The position numbers and the translations under genes are program-made. Shown piece by piece: positions 45,061 through 58,700 of a stretch of DNA of 64,000 nt. This stretch comes from Podarcis raffonei (lineage: Eukaryota; Chordata; Lepidosauria; Squamata; Lacertidae), in contig NC_070616.1 of the NCBI RefSeq assembly GCF_027172205.1, positions 15,986,001 to 16,050,000 of the forward strand. The letters run 5' to 3'. Below the pieces are notes generated by a model that did not search any database, was not told the DNA's origin, and saw only the letters and a list, made by a program, of their open reading frames with translations. Each line of letters begins with the position of its first letter. Position 1 is the first letter of the stretch.

Positions 45061-45554
45061 TGGTCTCCCTCGCAAGTGTCCCCGAATTGGCCATGAGGAG
45101 AAGAGGAGCCCGGGTAACAGGTCACAGAAAATGTCTGGCCACAGAAGGAGCTGAGGAGATGTTCAACAGTGGTTACAGTCACAAAAAGGGGGAAACAAAA
45201 AGCACGAATTACGCGAATAAATAAGAATAAAGTAGAAACAGTAATAGAAATAAATTACTAACACGTATCAGTAAGAAAAACAACGCACACGGGGGCAACA
45301 ATCCCCTCATGGAGGTAGACTGCGATGGTGCTTGGAGGTTCTGAGTGCATCCAAGCAAGTCCTCCCAGTTGGAATGAATTCACCAATGATTATGTTATTC
45401 ATTTCAGTGGGTCCACTCGGAGTGGGAGTAAGCAAATTAAAATCCATCGATCAGCTGCCCTGGGTTAAGATCCAAGGAAGTGAAAGGGGAAAGGCAGTGC
45501 TGGTAGACTCAGCACCTGTCCTGCACCTCAGCCATGAGTAGCCAACATGGCGCT

Positions 45555-45655
45555 TTTAGGATGTTGCTACAAGACTCCCAACCGCCTTCAGCCCTAGCCA
45601 ACATTGCCAATGTCAAAGGTTGATGGGAGCAGGAGTCCAGCAACACCTGAGCTCC
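45555..45655 (+). repeat. Palindromic squamate repeat
   Basis: Arms ggatgttgctacaagactccc and gttgatgggagcaggagtccagcaac around a gccaacattgcc centre. Confidence 0.6.
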
Positions 45656-46199
45656 CCACACATATCCTCCACCTCTAGTTAGAGCAGCCTACTCTGATGT
45701 GGCCCAGTAACCATGTATATTGGATTGCAGCCTTAAACCAGTTTAAGGATTATCCTTCCTCTTCAGGAAAAACTAGTTCTGTGAAGGGGAGCTCTCCAGA
45801 TGCAGCAAAACACAGCTTGAAAATAGATCTATTTTTTACCCTTTTAAAAGAAGAGGGTTAAATGTGGGGTACTTCTTTGGCTATATATAAACCATCACCA
45901 CGCTCTGGCATAGCACCCATTATCAACCATCACCTGGGTGCAACCATCCAATGAAGGCTAGATGGGAAGCAGAGATGCTGCTCCGGTTCAAGCAGACCAA
46001 CAACTCTCAGCTCCTTTTCTTCCACAATGGTTTCCATCACATTTGGTTCTAATGAGAACTCTGTAGCCAATAGGAATTAGTGCCAGTTTGCTGTTTTTCC
46101 CTCCTTTTTCCTTTAAGGGCTTTTAGATTATGACTTGTAGCATGAGGCTTGTATTATTATTTATCTTTGTATGTCACTTTAGGAAGCTATCTCCTATCA

Positions 46200-46335
46200 A
46201 GTCAGGGCATAGATCCATCAACCTTAGTATTTGCTGAGTGGCAGCAGTTTGGAAAATGCTGGGAATTGAAACTGGGAGCTTCTGCATGCACAGTGGATGG
46301 TCTGCTATTGAGCTTCAGTCCTTCCCCAAAGGACT
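46200..46335 (-). mobile_element. tRNA-headed SINE copy
   Basis: Reverse-strand copy with gggaattgaaactgggagcttctgcatgcacag and tctgctattgagcttcagtcc, matching the B-box and A-box regions of the family. Confidence 0.6.
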
Positions 46336-47320
46336 TTGGTTGCCTTTTCCACTGAAGTGCAGAGTAAAAACAAAGGTTTTAAGTAGAATTGCCCAGGGTA
46401 GGGAAATCAGGTCCTTGCTCCTTAAGCAGCGCCTTACAGAAATAAAACAGCATTTTTCATTTGCTCAGGTGAGACACCCCCCAATGAGGACTGTTGTACA
46501 AAAGGCCAAGGGCCATTATAGCACAGGATTTACCAAACAGAACTCCTGAAGGGTGTCAGAAGCTCTTCTACATTTGACAGCTGGGACTTTCATAAGAAAT
46601 TAAGTACCAGAAGGCTGGGCTAGAAGATCCAAGGAGTGAATTTCACTGAGACCCAACCCAGCTGGCACTCTGCAAGCTGCTTTGAGCAACTCCCTTGTGG
46701 AGGGAGAGAGCAGGGTATAAATGTTTAAAACAAACAATGAACGATGGTGTGGACAAAGGTACAGGAATGAATGTGGTGATACGAAGTGCCTCAAGGGGTT
46801 ATCAGGGTGTTGAAAGCTGGGATCTGATGCTTAACCTTGACCTCGATGCAGCTTCTAACAGCTCTATATACTTCATATTGAGTCATTCCAAAAGCTCTGG
46901 CCCTATTCTCCCTAACCATTACCCTTTTCTCTGTGTCATGGCCTAAGGGGGCCATTGTTAAATTCTAGCCTTCCACAATGGCACAGAATGAGAAGTCAGA
47001 CACGCATATTTTTGTGTTATTCTGACCCCAAAGGCAGGACAATGGTCAGCATGCTACTCTCTCCTTGCCTTTAGCCCAACCCAGCACTCCACATATTATT
47101 TTGAACTACAACTCTCATCAGCCCCAAGCTGGAGGGCACTGGGTTGAGGAAGGCTGCTATAGGTCAACCAACTCTACTATGGGTGCTGGTCTGGCTAGAT
47201 TGTTGGGTTCACCTGATCACATACAGAGTAAGCTGGAAAAGTAAGTCTGCCAAAGGGAACACTGTGAGTCCTGGATCTCCCTCTTACAAATTACAAAGCC
47301 AACAGAACCGGGTTGAAATA

Positions 47321-47326
47321 TTTATT
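47321..47326 (-). promoter_or_regulatory. Candidate HIP1 poly(A) signal
   Basis: AATAAA on the minus strand about 2.4 kb after the HIP1 stop. An earlier AATAAA at about 48962-48967 may give a shorter form. Confidence 0.5.
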
Positions 47327-48520
47327 TAAAAATTGAAAACACACATTCAACATATCATACAAAGGGGGGGGGGAATCTTGTATTTAATACAATAATTAAA
47401 AAGAGAGCTGGCACCTGGGTCAACTGGTAACCTGGCCCCAGACCTGTGGTGAGTGATTTTAGTCACTTAAGGGAAACTGCTCTAATGGAAGTTTTTGTTT
47501 GACACCCCTCACCCCAATTTAGGAAAAGTTTAAAAAATAGAGGAGAAAGAGCGAGCACTGAGGAAGTCACTTTACTAGTGAGACAAAATGGCCTTTCTGC
47601 CAGGCTCAAGACATCACCCTGGCAGGCAGTCGTCTTCTGTTTTGTCCCCAACATGGGTGGCCCATCAGCCTGAAAACCTGAGGTAGTTGGGGGGGGGAGG
47701 GGACGGAGGGCAGAAGGGGTTGCGTAAGGGTAGTTCAGTGCCATATGGAGCCCCTTCTCCTATCATGTGCTGTGGCAGCAAGGCTGTTCCTGCTGCTTTG
47801 GAGAGAGAGGCAGGCAGCTGAGTGGCCTCATTCAAGCTGGCGGTGGGAAGAGAGGGCTATTTGGTTCTTGGGCTGCTGCCACCCAGATGGCAGGAAGGCC
47901 GGGGGCATTAACAGGCACCACTTGGAGAGGCTGTTGGTCTAAGCAACGACTTCTTCAGAAGAACTGGAGAGGGGTAGGCAAGTCAGAGTAACTCCCAACG
48001 GAGAGCAAGAAACCCTGGCTCCTCTGTGGGTCCCTCCAGCCCCTGCACCCCAATGGCAGTGTGCGAAAGACAGACTGATCTTGAGTGACTTGAGGGCAAG
48101 GAGGAGGGTCTTGAACGGGCCCAGGGACACTGTGGGACACAGCGCCACAAGTCAGACTCACAAATTTCCCTGTTTTGCCTTGTCAAAGGCTGATCCTGGG
48201 CCCAGTCCAACCACCCACTCCATTGTTAGAGCTTCCAAAGTTCCCAGACTCTTTGGCAGCCCTTGGGGCCTTTTCAGATGACCCAGGAAGAATGTTACAT
48301 GATGGTCACCTTTGTTTGGATTGTAGCTTGAACCCTCCCATCCTCAAGTTGAAACAGGCTGGCCTGCCGGCAAATACCAGGCGCAGGGCAGTCCCACCCG
48401 ATGCAGCAGGGAGGTTCTCTGCTTCCGAGTGATTGCCCCAGCTGGAGCGAGGAGCAGGCACACATTGGATTGCCCCCAGTGGCAGGTTTTAATCTAGGGT
48501 GTACAGGTGTATCCATGCTT

Positions 48521-48534
48521 GTGTGTGTGTGTAT

Positions 48535-48593
<59 letters not shown>
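48521..48593 (+). repeat. Compound (GT)n(GA)n microsatellite
   Basis: About 23 GT units, slightly interrupted, then about 13 GA units. Confidence 0.95.
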
Positions 48594-49211
48594 CACCCCC
48601 CCCATCATGAACGAGGACAGTGCAGGGTTGCTGCCCAGATGTTTCCACTGCTGTATGACTAATGACTCACAGTGATCACAAGGTGCCTGAGGCAGCCAGT
48701 CATGGAAGGCAGCATCAGTTGGGTGGGGGAGAAGCCAAGTCTACAACAGGATCCACATCGTCTTGCGCTGCTGGCTATTTCAGACTCTGTTCGGTCCAGA
48801 GAGGGCTGACGGGTTGTGCTAATGGACTCCGTGTGAGAAAAGGGCAACTGGCCAGGTCTACGTATGAGCAGGTGGAGTCCCTCACAGAGCCCAACATGAA
48901 AGCAGCTGCTCTGGCCCCATCAGACCCTCGCCAGCTCTTCCCGCTCTGAGATTCTCAGCTGTTTATTGCTGGCTCAACACACAGTGGGCTGCTCTGAAGC
49001 AGCAGAAAGGCCTGCTTTGTTGGAGCGGGCAGCGGAGCCAGAGAAGAGAGGGGCTGTGAGGCCAAGAAGTGTTTCCTGCCTGTTACAGGATGGCCTGTGA
49101 GAAGATGGCTGCCACCCATCTCCGGGATGGACCTAATCCATCCCTTCTATGGGCACTATGGTCTGTTTGTACTGAAGGCCCTCCAACCCTGTCATCGCAG
49201 GGTGGTCAAGT

Positions 49212-49249
<38 letters not shown>
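49212..49249 (+). repeat. (AC)n microsatellite
   Basis: About 19 units, within the probable HIP1 3' UTR. Confidence 0.95.
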
Positions 49250-49251
<2 letters not shown>

Positions 49252-49758
49252 CAGTTTCAGCAGGTCCTGCCACCCTCTTGGTTCTGAGGACAAGAGGGGG
49301 CAGACAAAGAGAAGCAGCATGAGCAGAGAGATGTCACCACGGGCCCTGGTGTGGGTCGAAGGCCAAGGCTGGCAGCTCGGAGGTTGTGCAAATAAGGAAG
49401 TGAACTGAAGGTGGAGGAGGAGAGAGAGATGGAGTACGACTTTTGCAGAGAGGCTGCAAAGCTAGAACAATGCCCATGAGGCCAGTGTGGGCTTTGTGGG
49501 CTATGGCAGGCAGTGCATATGGATGCTGCTACTGTTGCTGCTATGGTGCTGGGGAGGCTCCTCACCTCCTCTCCCTGTGCCCCCTCTGCCATGACTGCTA
49601 CTATCTTCTTGACCAGCAGGGCGCCCTGGCTGGCCCAAGAGAGAGAGAGGTATGTCTTCGTGGTGAGCACAGGCTTTGCGGTATGTTCCAAAGGAGTTTA
49701 TAATTCGTGTTTGGAAGGAGCTGCACCAATGGATGGTGCCTCTTCTCCAGCTGTCTCC

Positions 49759-52700
49759 TCAGGGGGCTAGATTAGCACCTGGGCAGAGAGAGAGAGAGAG
49801 AGAGAGAGAGGGATAACCCATAACTAACCTGCTTTTGGAATAAATCTTTCAAGCACAGTTTGGATTCAAACCTCAGCTATGGCTCCAGCTGGGGTTGCAA
49901 AGGAAGGAACAACAAAATAATTGGGAGCTGACTCAAGAGCATGCTTCCATTTCTTCCTTTGATGTTTGACACCTGGTGGCAGGTGATTGACAGGTAGGCA
50001 GCTCCGCTTACCTTCCAAATGTGGCCTATCAGAGGAGGATGGGCTATTTCCTTACCACTGCTATAAGGTAAGGCTTTCCTTGACCCAAGATTATGATTAT
50101 TTTTGGCAGGGGTGCTCCACAAATGTAATTTTGCCCTTTCTGTGGTTGCAGCACTAACTCAAGGTGTTGGGAATTGAGATGAAAGGGCCTTCAACTGTGG
50201 TTCCTTTCCCTTTGCTGGTCCTCAGTGTCTTAGCAGGAAGGAGGCTACAGGCCCAAGTTGGGAGAATTGTGGCTAGGCCAGCAAACCCAGAACCTGCTGT
50301 GGCCCAAAGGCCAGCATAGAAGCCAACAGGCCACCAGACTCACCATTCTCATCCCAGCCCTCAGCCACCCCTGCCAGTTCGTAGTGCTTCTTCCGCAGCT
50401 CTCCCAGGCGCTGGCGTTCCTTCTGCAACTGGTTTTCCAGCTCCAGGACTCGCACCTAGGAGGGAGGAGAAAGGCTTCTGGAGTGCAAGTGACCAGGCTG
50501 CAATGCATCCCCCTTCTGCTCTGCTTGGCATTCTTTACTCTCTTTTCTCCCTCCCTCCCCCAAATACCTGGGAATCCATTTCTTGACGCTTGATCTGTGT
50601 TAGCGTTATGGCGGAGAAGTCCATGCTGTCTGCAGGGGGAGAACACACGTTTACTCTCATTAATGGTAGCATGGAAGTGCAGGACTCATCCCTTCCCACA
50701 TTGTGCTGAGAACTGCCTGGCAGCTGGTGAGCCCAGCTGTGCTTCCTGTGGGACTCAAGCAGTCAGATGAATAAGCAAAGTCAAAAAAGAAAGAGAGAGG
50801 CTGTAACTGAACTGAATGAAAAACAGAGACCGCTACCCCTCTGCCTTCGAGAAACAGGTGCCTACAGGAGATGCCTACCTAGACAGCATCTTAAAAAGCA
50901 GAGACATCACCTTGCCGACAAAGGTCTGTATAGTTAAAGCTATGGTTTTCCCAATAGTGATGTATGGAAGTGAGAGCTGGACCATAAAGAAGCCTGATCG
51001 CCGAAGAATTGATGCTTTTGAATTATGGTGCTGGAGGAGACTCTTGAGAGTCCCATGGACTGCAAGAAGATCAGACCTCTCCATTCTTAAGGAAATCAGC
51101 CCTGAGTGCTCACTGGAAGGACAGATCGTGAAGCTGAGGCTCCAATACTTTGGCCACCTCATGAGAAGAGAAGACTCCCTGGAAAAGACCCTGATGTTGG
51201 GAAAGATGGAGGGCACAAGGAGAAGGGGACGACAGAGGACGAGGTGGTTGGACAGTGTTCTCGAAGCTACCAGCATGGGTTTGACCAAACTGCAGGAGGC
51301 AGTGGAAGACAGGAGTGCCTGGCGTGCTCTGGTCCATGGGGTCACGAAGAGTCAGACACGACTAAACAACAACAACAGGAGGGAAAAGGGATCTCCAACT
51401 TCAGTTTCAGAAACTGACCTGTCTCCTGAATTTGCGACATTCCTGACTTGGTGGTAGCCACCACCCTGGCTGTCGCCTGGTTGACTCCCCGGGAGGCAGT
51501 CTGGAGCTTGCTGAGGTTTGCGCTGTCTTTATCTGCTTTCACCTGGCGGATCAAAGAGGAGAATCAGTGGCTTCTTTGCAGGTGGGAGAAAAGGATTCTA
51601 CGTGCCACATGTGGTGGACAAAGCAAGCGATCTGCAAAGAGGAGCTCCAGATGTTACAAAAAGGAAAGGGCAGATCCCCTGCTGGTTGGGAAGAGAGCAA
51701 GCAAAGGCCCCCAGTGCCACTCTAATGCCATCCTAGAAGAAAAGCTCAAACACCAGGCACCACGGGTGGTCCTAGACTATATCCCCAGGAGCAAAACACT
51801 CATGCAATGCACTCTTGCCCACCCAAAGCCCCCTATTAGTTTCTTCTCTCCACTTCACAGATCAAACTTTTAGAAACTCTTATGGAGTGGGATCCTGAGA
51901 CATTAAACTGGCTTTTCCAGAAAAGCCTTTGGATGATTGTCTATGCAGGAGCAGCACCCAAAGTGGGAAGCTTTAACAACTGATTTGTGATGGGGTTTCG
52001 GCTGCAGCTGTACTTAAGCTGGAAGGAAGCCATGTATCATTTTGGTGAGGAAACATCACCAGGCCACAAATGGGTCCTACTGGCTCAGTTGCTTTGCCAC
52101 TGACAGCAGATGAGAAAGTGCTGGTGGCAAATGGAGCAAGACACTGCCAGTCAAACGGCTGTTGGCATCCTGACTGCCCAGGAAAGCCTATTATGCTTAT
52201 TCATTCCTTGTATGACTGGCTGTTGGCCACTTGCTCAGGCACTCAGCTCAACATTCCTGCAGCAGGGGGTTGGGCTAGATGACCCTTTGGACCTCTTCCA
52301 ATTCTATGGCTCTAAGGAGGTATCACGAGGCAGTCCCTACCTTTGAAGCAGCAACTAGTTGGGCTGTGCTTGCTGCAATTTCATGCGAGCAGACCATGAG
52401 CTCCTCAAACTTCCCCTTGCCTTGAACCACGAGGTCAGCAGCATCTCTAGGGAAAGATGCGAAAGGGATGTTAGAGTGCCACCCCTCACACTCCAGGGCT
52501 ACAAGCTGCAGCCCCTCGTCGCAGCACTGCTTAGCTCGCAGGCCAACAGTAGACTATGAAGTAACCCCAGGGGTGTCTGCTGCCTTTTCTCCCCCAAACA
52601 CTTACACCAGCACAGTTGCTCCCCAGCCGACAGCCTTGGAGGCAGAAATCAGCCCCTCCGTCCAGCGGGAATTTCTGGCGTAAAACTCCTTGGGGGATGC

Positions 52701-55700
52701 TGCTCCCTAGACGAGAAGAGGAGTGAGAACTAAGCATTGCCAGGAATAGCTGAAGGAGGAGTTCATTCTGTCTCTCTCAATTGCCACCAGAAGCTCTGCA
52801 CCCGCCAGAAGGCCACAGAGGTCACCGCAACACACTCCATTCACAGTCTTCTAGCTTCCATGGCTGTGAGCTTCAGCCTGAAAGTGGAGTGGCAGCTGCC
52901 TTATACCAGGTTAACCCTTGGTCACCTTGCTCAGTATTGCCTGCCCTTACCGGCCTTCAGCTAGCCAGGGCTTCCATGCAGGGAGTCTTTCCCAGCTCTG
53001 CATGTGAACCCAGGATCTTGTGCATTCAAATCAGGTGCTCCACCACTAAGCCACAGCCTTTCCTGGGGTGCGCAGAGAGGTAAGAGCCATCTCACAGACC
53101 ACCTTTAGATATTCCAGAACCTGGTGGTGTTCACTGGAGAACAAACGACCTGCTTTCTGTTTTACTCTTCTCCCTCCCTCCTCTCTCTCTTGCCTATGTT
53201 CTGAGGATAGGTAAAGGCTCTGAAAAGGCTATCTTGATCCCAAAGAGAACTCTGGACACAAACATTCCCTCAGAATGAACAGACAAGAATATATGTGAGT
53301 TATGAACTCTCCTTCTAACGAGTTACCAAGTGATGTAGCATCTGGACCTGCACCCTGACTGATGTCAAAATACTGTTTCATTGGCAAAGTGGGAGCTGCA
53401 TGTACCCTCTGTAAGAGTGACCATGGGATGGCCAGCTGTGCTCCACTTGCCACACCTGTTCCAATTCATCTGAGTTTTAGTTCTGTTTTTTTGCTATGCA
53501 ACCCTATTTATCCAGCATTGCACCTTTGAAAGACTGGTGTTTTCAAAATTTTATGTATACTGCTTTGAGAGGCTGGATCTAATAATTACAACACAGTACT
53601 CTAAATAAAGCAAATTAGTTTAACTCGCCCAGCAGTATGAATTGTGTTCATGTGGGCCGATTCTCATACTCCTTTGTTAACTCCACATACATTGATAGCA
53701 ATGAGAAAACAGAACCCCTGTGGGGGTCCCCTATCACCCACCATTCCAGCATCCTATTTAAGAGCTAAAAATCCATCTGTCTCCTAGGCCCCTATAACAC
53801 TTGGAAGAGAGGCACGTAAGACAGCAAGAGGCTGCAGCTAGGTCCCAGAAAGCCATCTCATTTTATCTTCCTCCACCCAGCTGCCCAAGGGATTGGAGTG
53901 CTATTAGCATGAGCACAACACACCCCTTCAACAACTCAGGAGCACACTGGAACAACGGCACTTTCCTGCCCCACCTTTAATCAAGGAGAGGAGTATGTTT
54001 TATGTAAACAACACCACAGACTGACAGCATCTGAGGCACAGCGGGAGCAAGAAGGTACGCTGAGTGAGAAGCCCACATTCCCAGCTTGCAAGGCTGGCAC
54101 TGCTGACTCACCCTTCCACTCTCCACAATCTCCCGCTGGAGGTCCTTGGAAGCCTTGACCAGAACCTGGATGGCCTGCATTAAGCCTGTGCAGGAGCCCA
54201 GAATCCTGTAAATCACAAAGGGTTGGCTGTGCAGTGTCTGCTTACATCCAAAGCATATGGGCTCCACTGTAAAAGTCCCAGAGGCCCCCTCCCCACATTG
54301 TTGAGCAAAAACCACTTGCCAGGTAGAGGAAGCACAGCAGTCAAGGAATGAGCAGGCACCCTTCTCTGGCTCCGAGATGATAGCAGACTAACCCTTTCTT
54401 TTGAGGACAGACAGCCTTCGCCAACCTGGTGCCACCAGGCAGCTGTAGTGGCTGGGGCTGATGGGAGTTGTAGTCCAAAACAGCTGGAAGGTGCCAGCTT
54501 GGCCACGGCTGCTCTAAAGCATGCTGTCCTGAAAACGGTGTGTCGGAGTGGGGTGGGGGGGAAGAGGTGTGCCAATGGTGCCCAGAAAAAAATCCAGACA
54601 GGGAGGAGGGAAAGGCAGCTGGTGCCAGGCTTCCATACCAACCTCTCGTTGACCTCAAGCTTGGCTCCAGTGTCTCCTGCCCGTGACTTGCTCAGCATCT
54701 CCTGTGTTGACAAGGGTGGTGGGGAGAGAGTGGGGTGGGTGTCAGAGCTACAGGATGAACAGCGGTAGCCCACTGTCACTTATACAGCAAAGCTGAGAAC
54801 CAGCCACCCCTAGCATGGCACGGAACTGGAACTGAAATCTAATCCCCTGCCCTGAAAAAGAAAACATCATTCCTCCTTCTTTTTGAAGGAATCCCACTGG
54901 GCAAACAGGAAGCCGATCCTCCTCTCTCTCATCTCACCTCAATTCTGGAAGCTGCCATCTCAATTGCTGCTGCTGTGGCTGCCATCTCCTTGTCCACCAA
55001 ATCCCCGAGTTCCTCCTGCTTGATGTCCAGGCCCTTGGGGCGCAGGTCCTGCAACAGAGCAGAGGGTGCCTTCTCTTGTATCCCCCACTGCCTCATATCA
55101 ACTTCATCTTCAGAGGAGCTCACTAGGTGTAGGGAACAGGATCCTTCCATTTGTCTCTGTCAACTGCATTCAGTTGATCCCTGCAATCCCCTTTTGAGGC
55201 CAGCAGCATCTTTCCCTGCCCTGCACAATGTGGGCAGGTGGGTGTGGCTTGGCCTGGACAAATGAGGAGGTCTGACAGGCCTACTGAGGCCTGTGGGGTA
55301 GAGGTTCCCCACCACTATCCTGGTTCTATACTTTGGGAGGAGCCAGCAACATGGACTCACTGAGCAGAGTTGGAAGGGACCCCAAGGGTCAACTAGTTCA
55401 ACCCCATGCAATGCAGGAAAAGGTTCCTTGGAGGAGATCCACTCTGGGCTTGCAACCCCAACCAATGGCAGCCAACGTGCTGTAGTGCTTAAGAGTGTTG
55501 GGGCTAGAACCTGGGAGACCAGGGTTCAAATCCCTGCTTGGCCACAAACCTCAATGGGTGATGTTGGGGGTAAGTCAGTCTCCCAGCCTAACCCAACTCA
55601 CAGGTTGTTGTGAGGATAAGGGAGAGAACCACACCTTGACAAAAAGGTGGGATTACAAATGCAACAAACAAACAAACAAACAAACAAACAAACAAACAAA

Positions 55701-58700
55701 CCTTTTGCCTTCCCCAAACCATACAGCAACTCACCTCTCCAATGGCAGTGATCCGCCCAAGACAGTTCCTGACGGCTGCGCAGTTGGCACTCTCCAAAGA
55801 GGCTTTGTCCTTCAGGGTGCCCAAGTAGCACAAGGCCTCACTGCCACACTGCCTGCAGGCTTCCAACAGCACTGGAAACATGCAAAGGGAAAAGGCTCCA
55901 CTCAGGCCCTGCATGACCTAGGAAGGCACCTGTTTCTGTCCTACCCTTTTCTTGGCCAGAGGCAGGTACTCACTGTCTGCAGCCTCCATGGGGGCCATGT
56001 GTGAAGTGGCGCTTGCCTGGATGATGGTGTCGCCAACCAGGTGGCCAAAGAGAGCCACGTGTGACAACAAGCTGCTCACATCTAGGAAGGGAGAAGAGAA
56101 CACATGAGACCAAGCACAGGTGATCCTCCCAGGCTCATTGAGATCTTCTAAGAGAAATACCGCCAAGTGCTTCTGCCACAATGACCAGCTTTTACTTTTC
56201 CGAAGCAGAGTGGAAAAGAAAATGCCACTGACAAATGGGTGCAGCTGCTGACATGAGGGGGGTGGCTCTCAGGGTGTCGCACTTCCATGCTGCTTGTCCT
56301 ACATGGGGCCTGTTGCCTGGGCAGCTGGAAACAGCTCCAAGTTTCTTACCTGACTGGTTGGAGAGGTACTGGGTGCATGCCTCCTGCAGCCGCTCTACAC
56401 ACTCGGATGCCGCAGAGGTCCTGGATAGAAGGTAATCTACACAGCACACAAAATAAAGGAAGCATTGAGTACAACTCTATTAGGAAGTGCAACTGGAAGA
56501 AGGCCTTAAAAGCTGATTATGTACAACCCAGCAATGAGGGCTGTCTTGACTTCCTCCTTGGCCTGGGCTTCTCCTTTTCAGAATTCATTTTAGTTTATAA
56601 CCTGCCTTTAAATTATTATCCCCCCCCAAAAAAAGAAATAAAGAACTTAAGAAGAGTCTGCTGGGTAAGACCAAAGTGGGCCCATCTAGTCCCGCATCCT
56701 GTTCTCACAGTGGCCAACAAGATGCTTCTATTGGGAAACTCACAAGCAGGATTTGAGCACAAAAGCAACCACTCTTGTGGTTTCCAGCACCTGGTATTCA
56801 GAAGAATAACTGCCTCCAACTGGGCAGGCAGATCATAGCCATCATGCCTAATAGCCATCAATGGCCCTCTCCTTCTCCTCCTTGAATTTGTCTAATCATC
56901 TTTTAAAGTACTCTAAACTGGTGGCCATCACTGCCTCCCGTAGGAGGGAGTTCCATAGTTTAATGACTGATTGATTGAAGGGAGGTGCAGAGTGACTAGA
57001 AATTATTCTGTCTCTGGTAACTGAAGCCATGGCTTCTCCAACTTCAGCAGGAACTGCCCACAGTTGCAAGTTGCTGAGCAAGTCTAAGGTGTCCCCTGGA
57101 AGCATGAGGGTCAGAAGAAAGCTTTGGTTGCAAGCGGGCTCTGACCACGGAAATCTCTGCTGAAGGAAGGGGGTGAGGGGCCCCAGGCCTGCTTGGCTGA
57201 CCTGCGGAGCTCGTGCAGCTGACATGTGTGGGGTCCTCGATTCGGTTCAGGGCATCCTGCACCATCTGCTCAGCTTCCCTTGTGGCGCACTGCAGGAGGG
57301 CAAACTGCTTGTCCAGGAGCTGCTGCTGGAGGGCCTGTGTGTTGCTCTCCTGAGGGCAGAGGAAGAGAGGCTAGATTTCTGCTCTTGGTCTACTCGTGGA
57401 GCAGTGGAAGAAGAGCCTGGGGTTGCCCTCCATGAACCCCTGCCACACAAAGAGCCTCTTGGGCTGTTCCTGGCTAATCACCACCATCTCACCTCCAATC
57501 CACCTCTTACCCTTTCCTCCAGAGAGCTCCGTAGCTCCTCTACTGCTTTGCCGCTGTCCTCCTTCTCTCTCTGCAGAGTGGCCTTCAGCTGCTGCACTTC
57601 GGCCTGCAAATCAGTCAGCTGCTGGTCACGCTGGGCCACAGTCTCATTGAGGGTGGCTGTCTCCAGCTGCAGGCTGGCCAGCTGAGTGCTGTGCGCTGCT
57701 TCGGCCTAGCCAGCAGGTAGACCCAAAAAAAAAAAAAAAGTAAAGAAAAAAGAAAGGAAGAGAAAAGGAGAGGTGAGGCTTCTCAACTTTGCCTAAACTG
57801 CACCAGTCCCGCGTCCCCAGGGCACCCAGGGGATGTATCAGTCCTGCCTCTTGCTCCCCTCCTTCTCCAAACCGCCCTTTCTGCTTCCACTTCTGTTGCT
57901 TGTGGTGGCTGCAGCCCCAACAGCTGGTGTTCCTTGTGCCATTATGGCAAAGCGAGGAGAAGTCATACAGAAGACTTGTTGTGTGTGTGTGTACACACAC
58001 ACACACACACACACACACAACTTCCGCCAGGGCCTCTGAGGAAGAGGCCAGGCTGGAGAGTCTCACCTGTGCACTGGACTCAATGGTGCTTCGGAGGGTC
58101 TGGAGTTCCTGTTTGCTGACAATGAGCTCCCTCCTCAATGCTTCCAAGACTTCCACCTGCTCCTGAGTCTGCGGAAAGAAAAGAAGAATGTTGGTGCCCT
58201 TTTCCGTCAGGTTTCTCCAACAGACATTCTCAACTCCCTTTCTCTTCTCCCTCAGCCCCCCTGCTCACCTTCCGCTGGGCCTGCTCACTCAGCCGCTGGA
58301 AGGAGTCCTCCAGCTCTTTCTTATCCCGCTCCACGTCACCTTGGACCTGCCTGGCCACTGTCACCTGCTTGGTCACCTCAGCATTCTAAGGAACAGGAAG
58401 AGGGAGGCAAAGGAAGAGAAGGAAGCGGATTCAGCCACTTGGGTTCATGGGCATAACTGTTCCTCCTCCCATCTTCAGTGGCACCAGTGAATTTTCCTTG
58501 CCCCCTCCCTCCAAGTCATGCAGCGGAAGCACACTGCAGCAAATCCCCCCCAGGAACAGTCTCCATCTTTGCTGAGAGGGCTCTGCTACTGACTTGGCTC
58601 CTCAGCCACTGACTGACTTTTGAGAGATTCATCAAATTCTTTTCTAATTCCAGGTAAAACTGTGAATTTTGCTCAGTGCAACGCAGAAACATACCAAAGT

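Larger units (their letters stand above)
45061..47300. other. Intergenic DNA between the POM121 promoter and the HIP1 3' end
   Basis: No gene seen. Contains palindromic squamate repeats (45555-45655; part at 47095-47160), a tRNA-headed SINE copy (46200-46335) and a LINE-like tail near 46670-46735. Confidence 0.55.
47300..49758 (-). other. HIP1: Probable HIP1 3' UTR
   Basis: Runs from the HIP1 stop to the AATAAA at 47321. It contains a compound (GT)n(GA)n microsatellite (48521-48593) and an (AC)n run (49212-49249). Extent is inferred; no other gene is seen. Confidence 0.5.
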
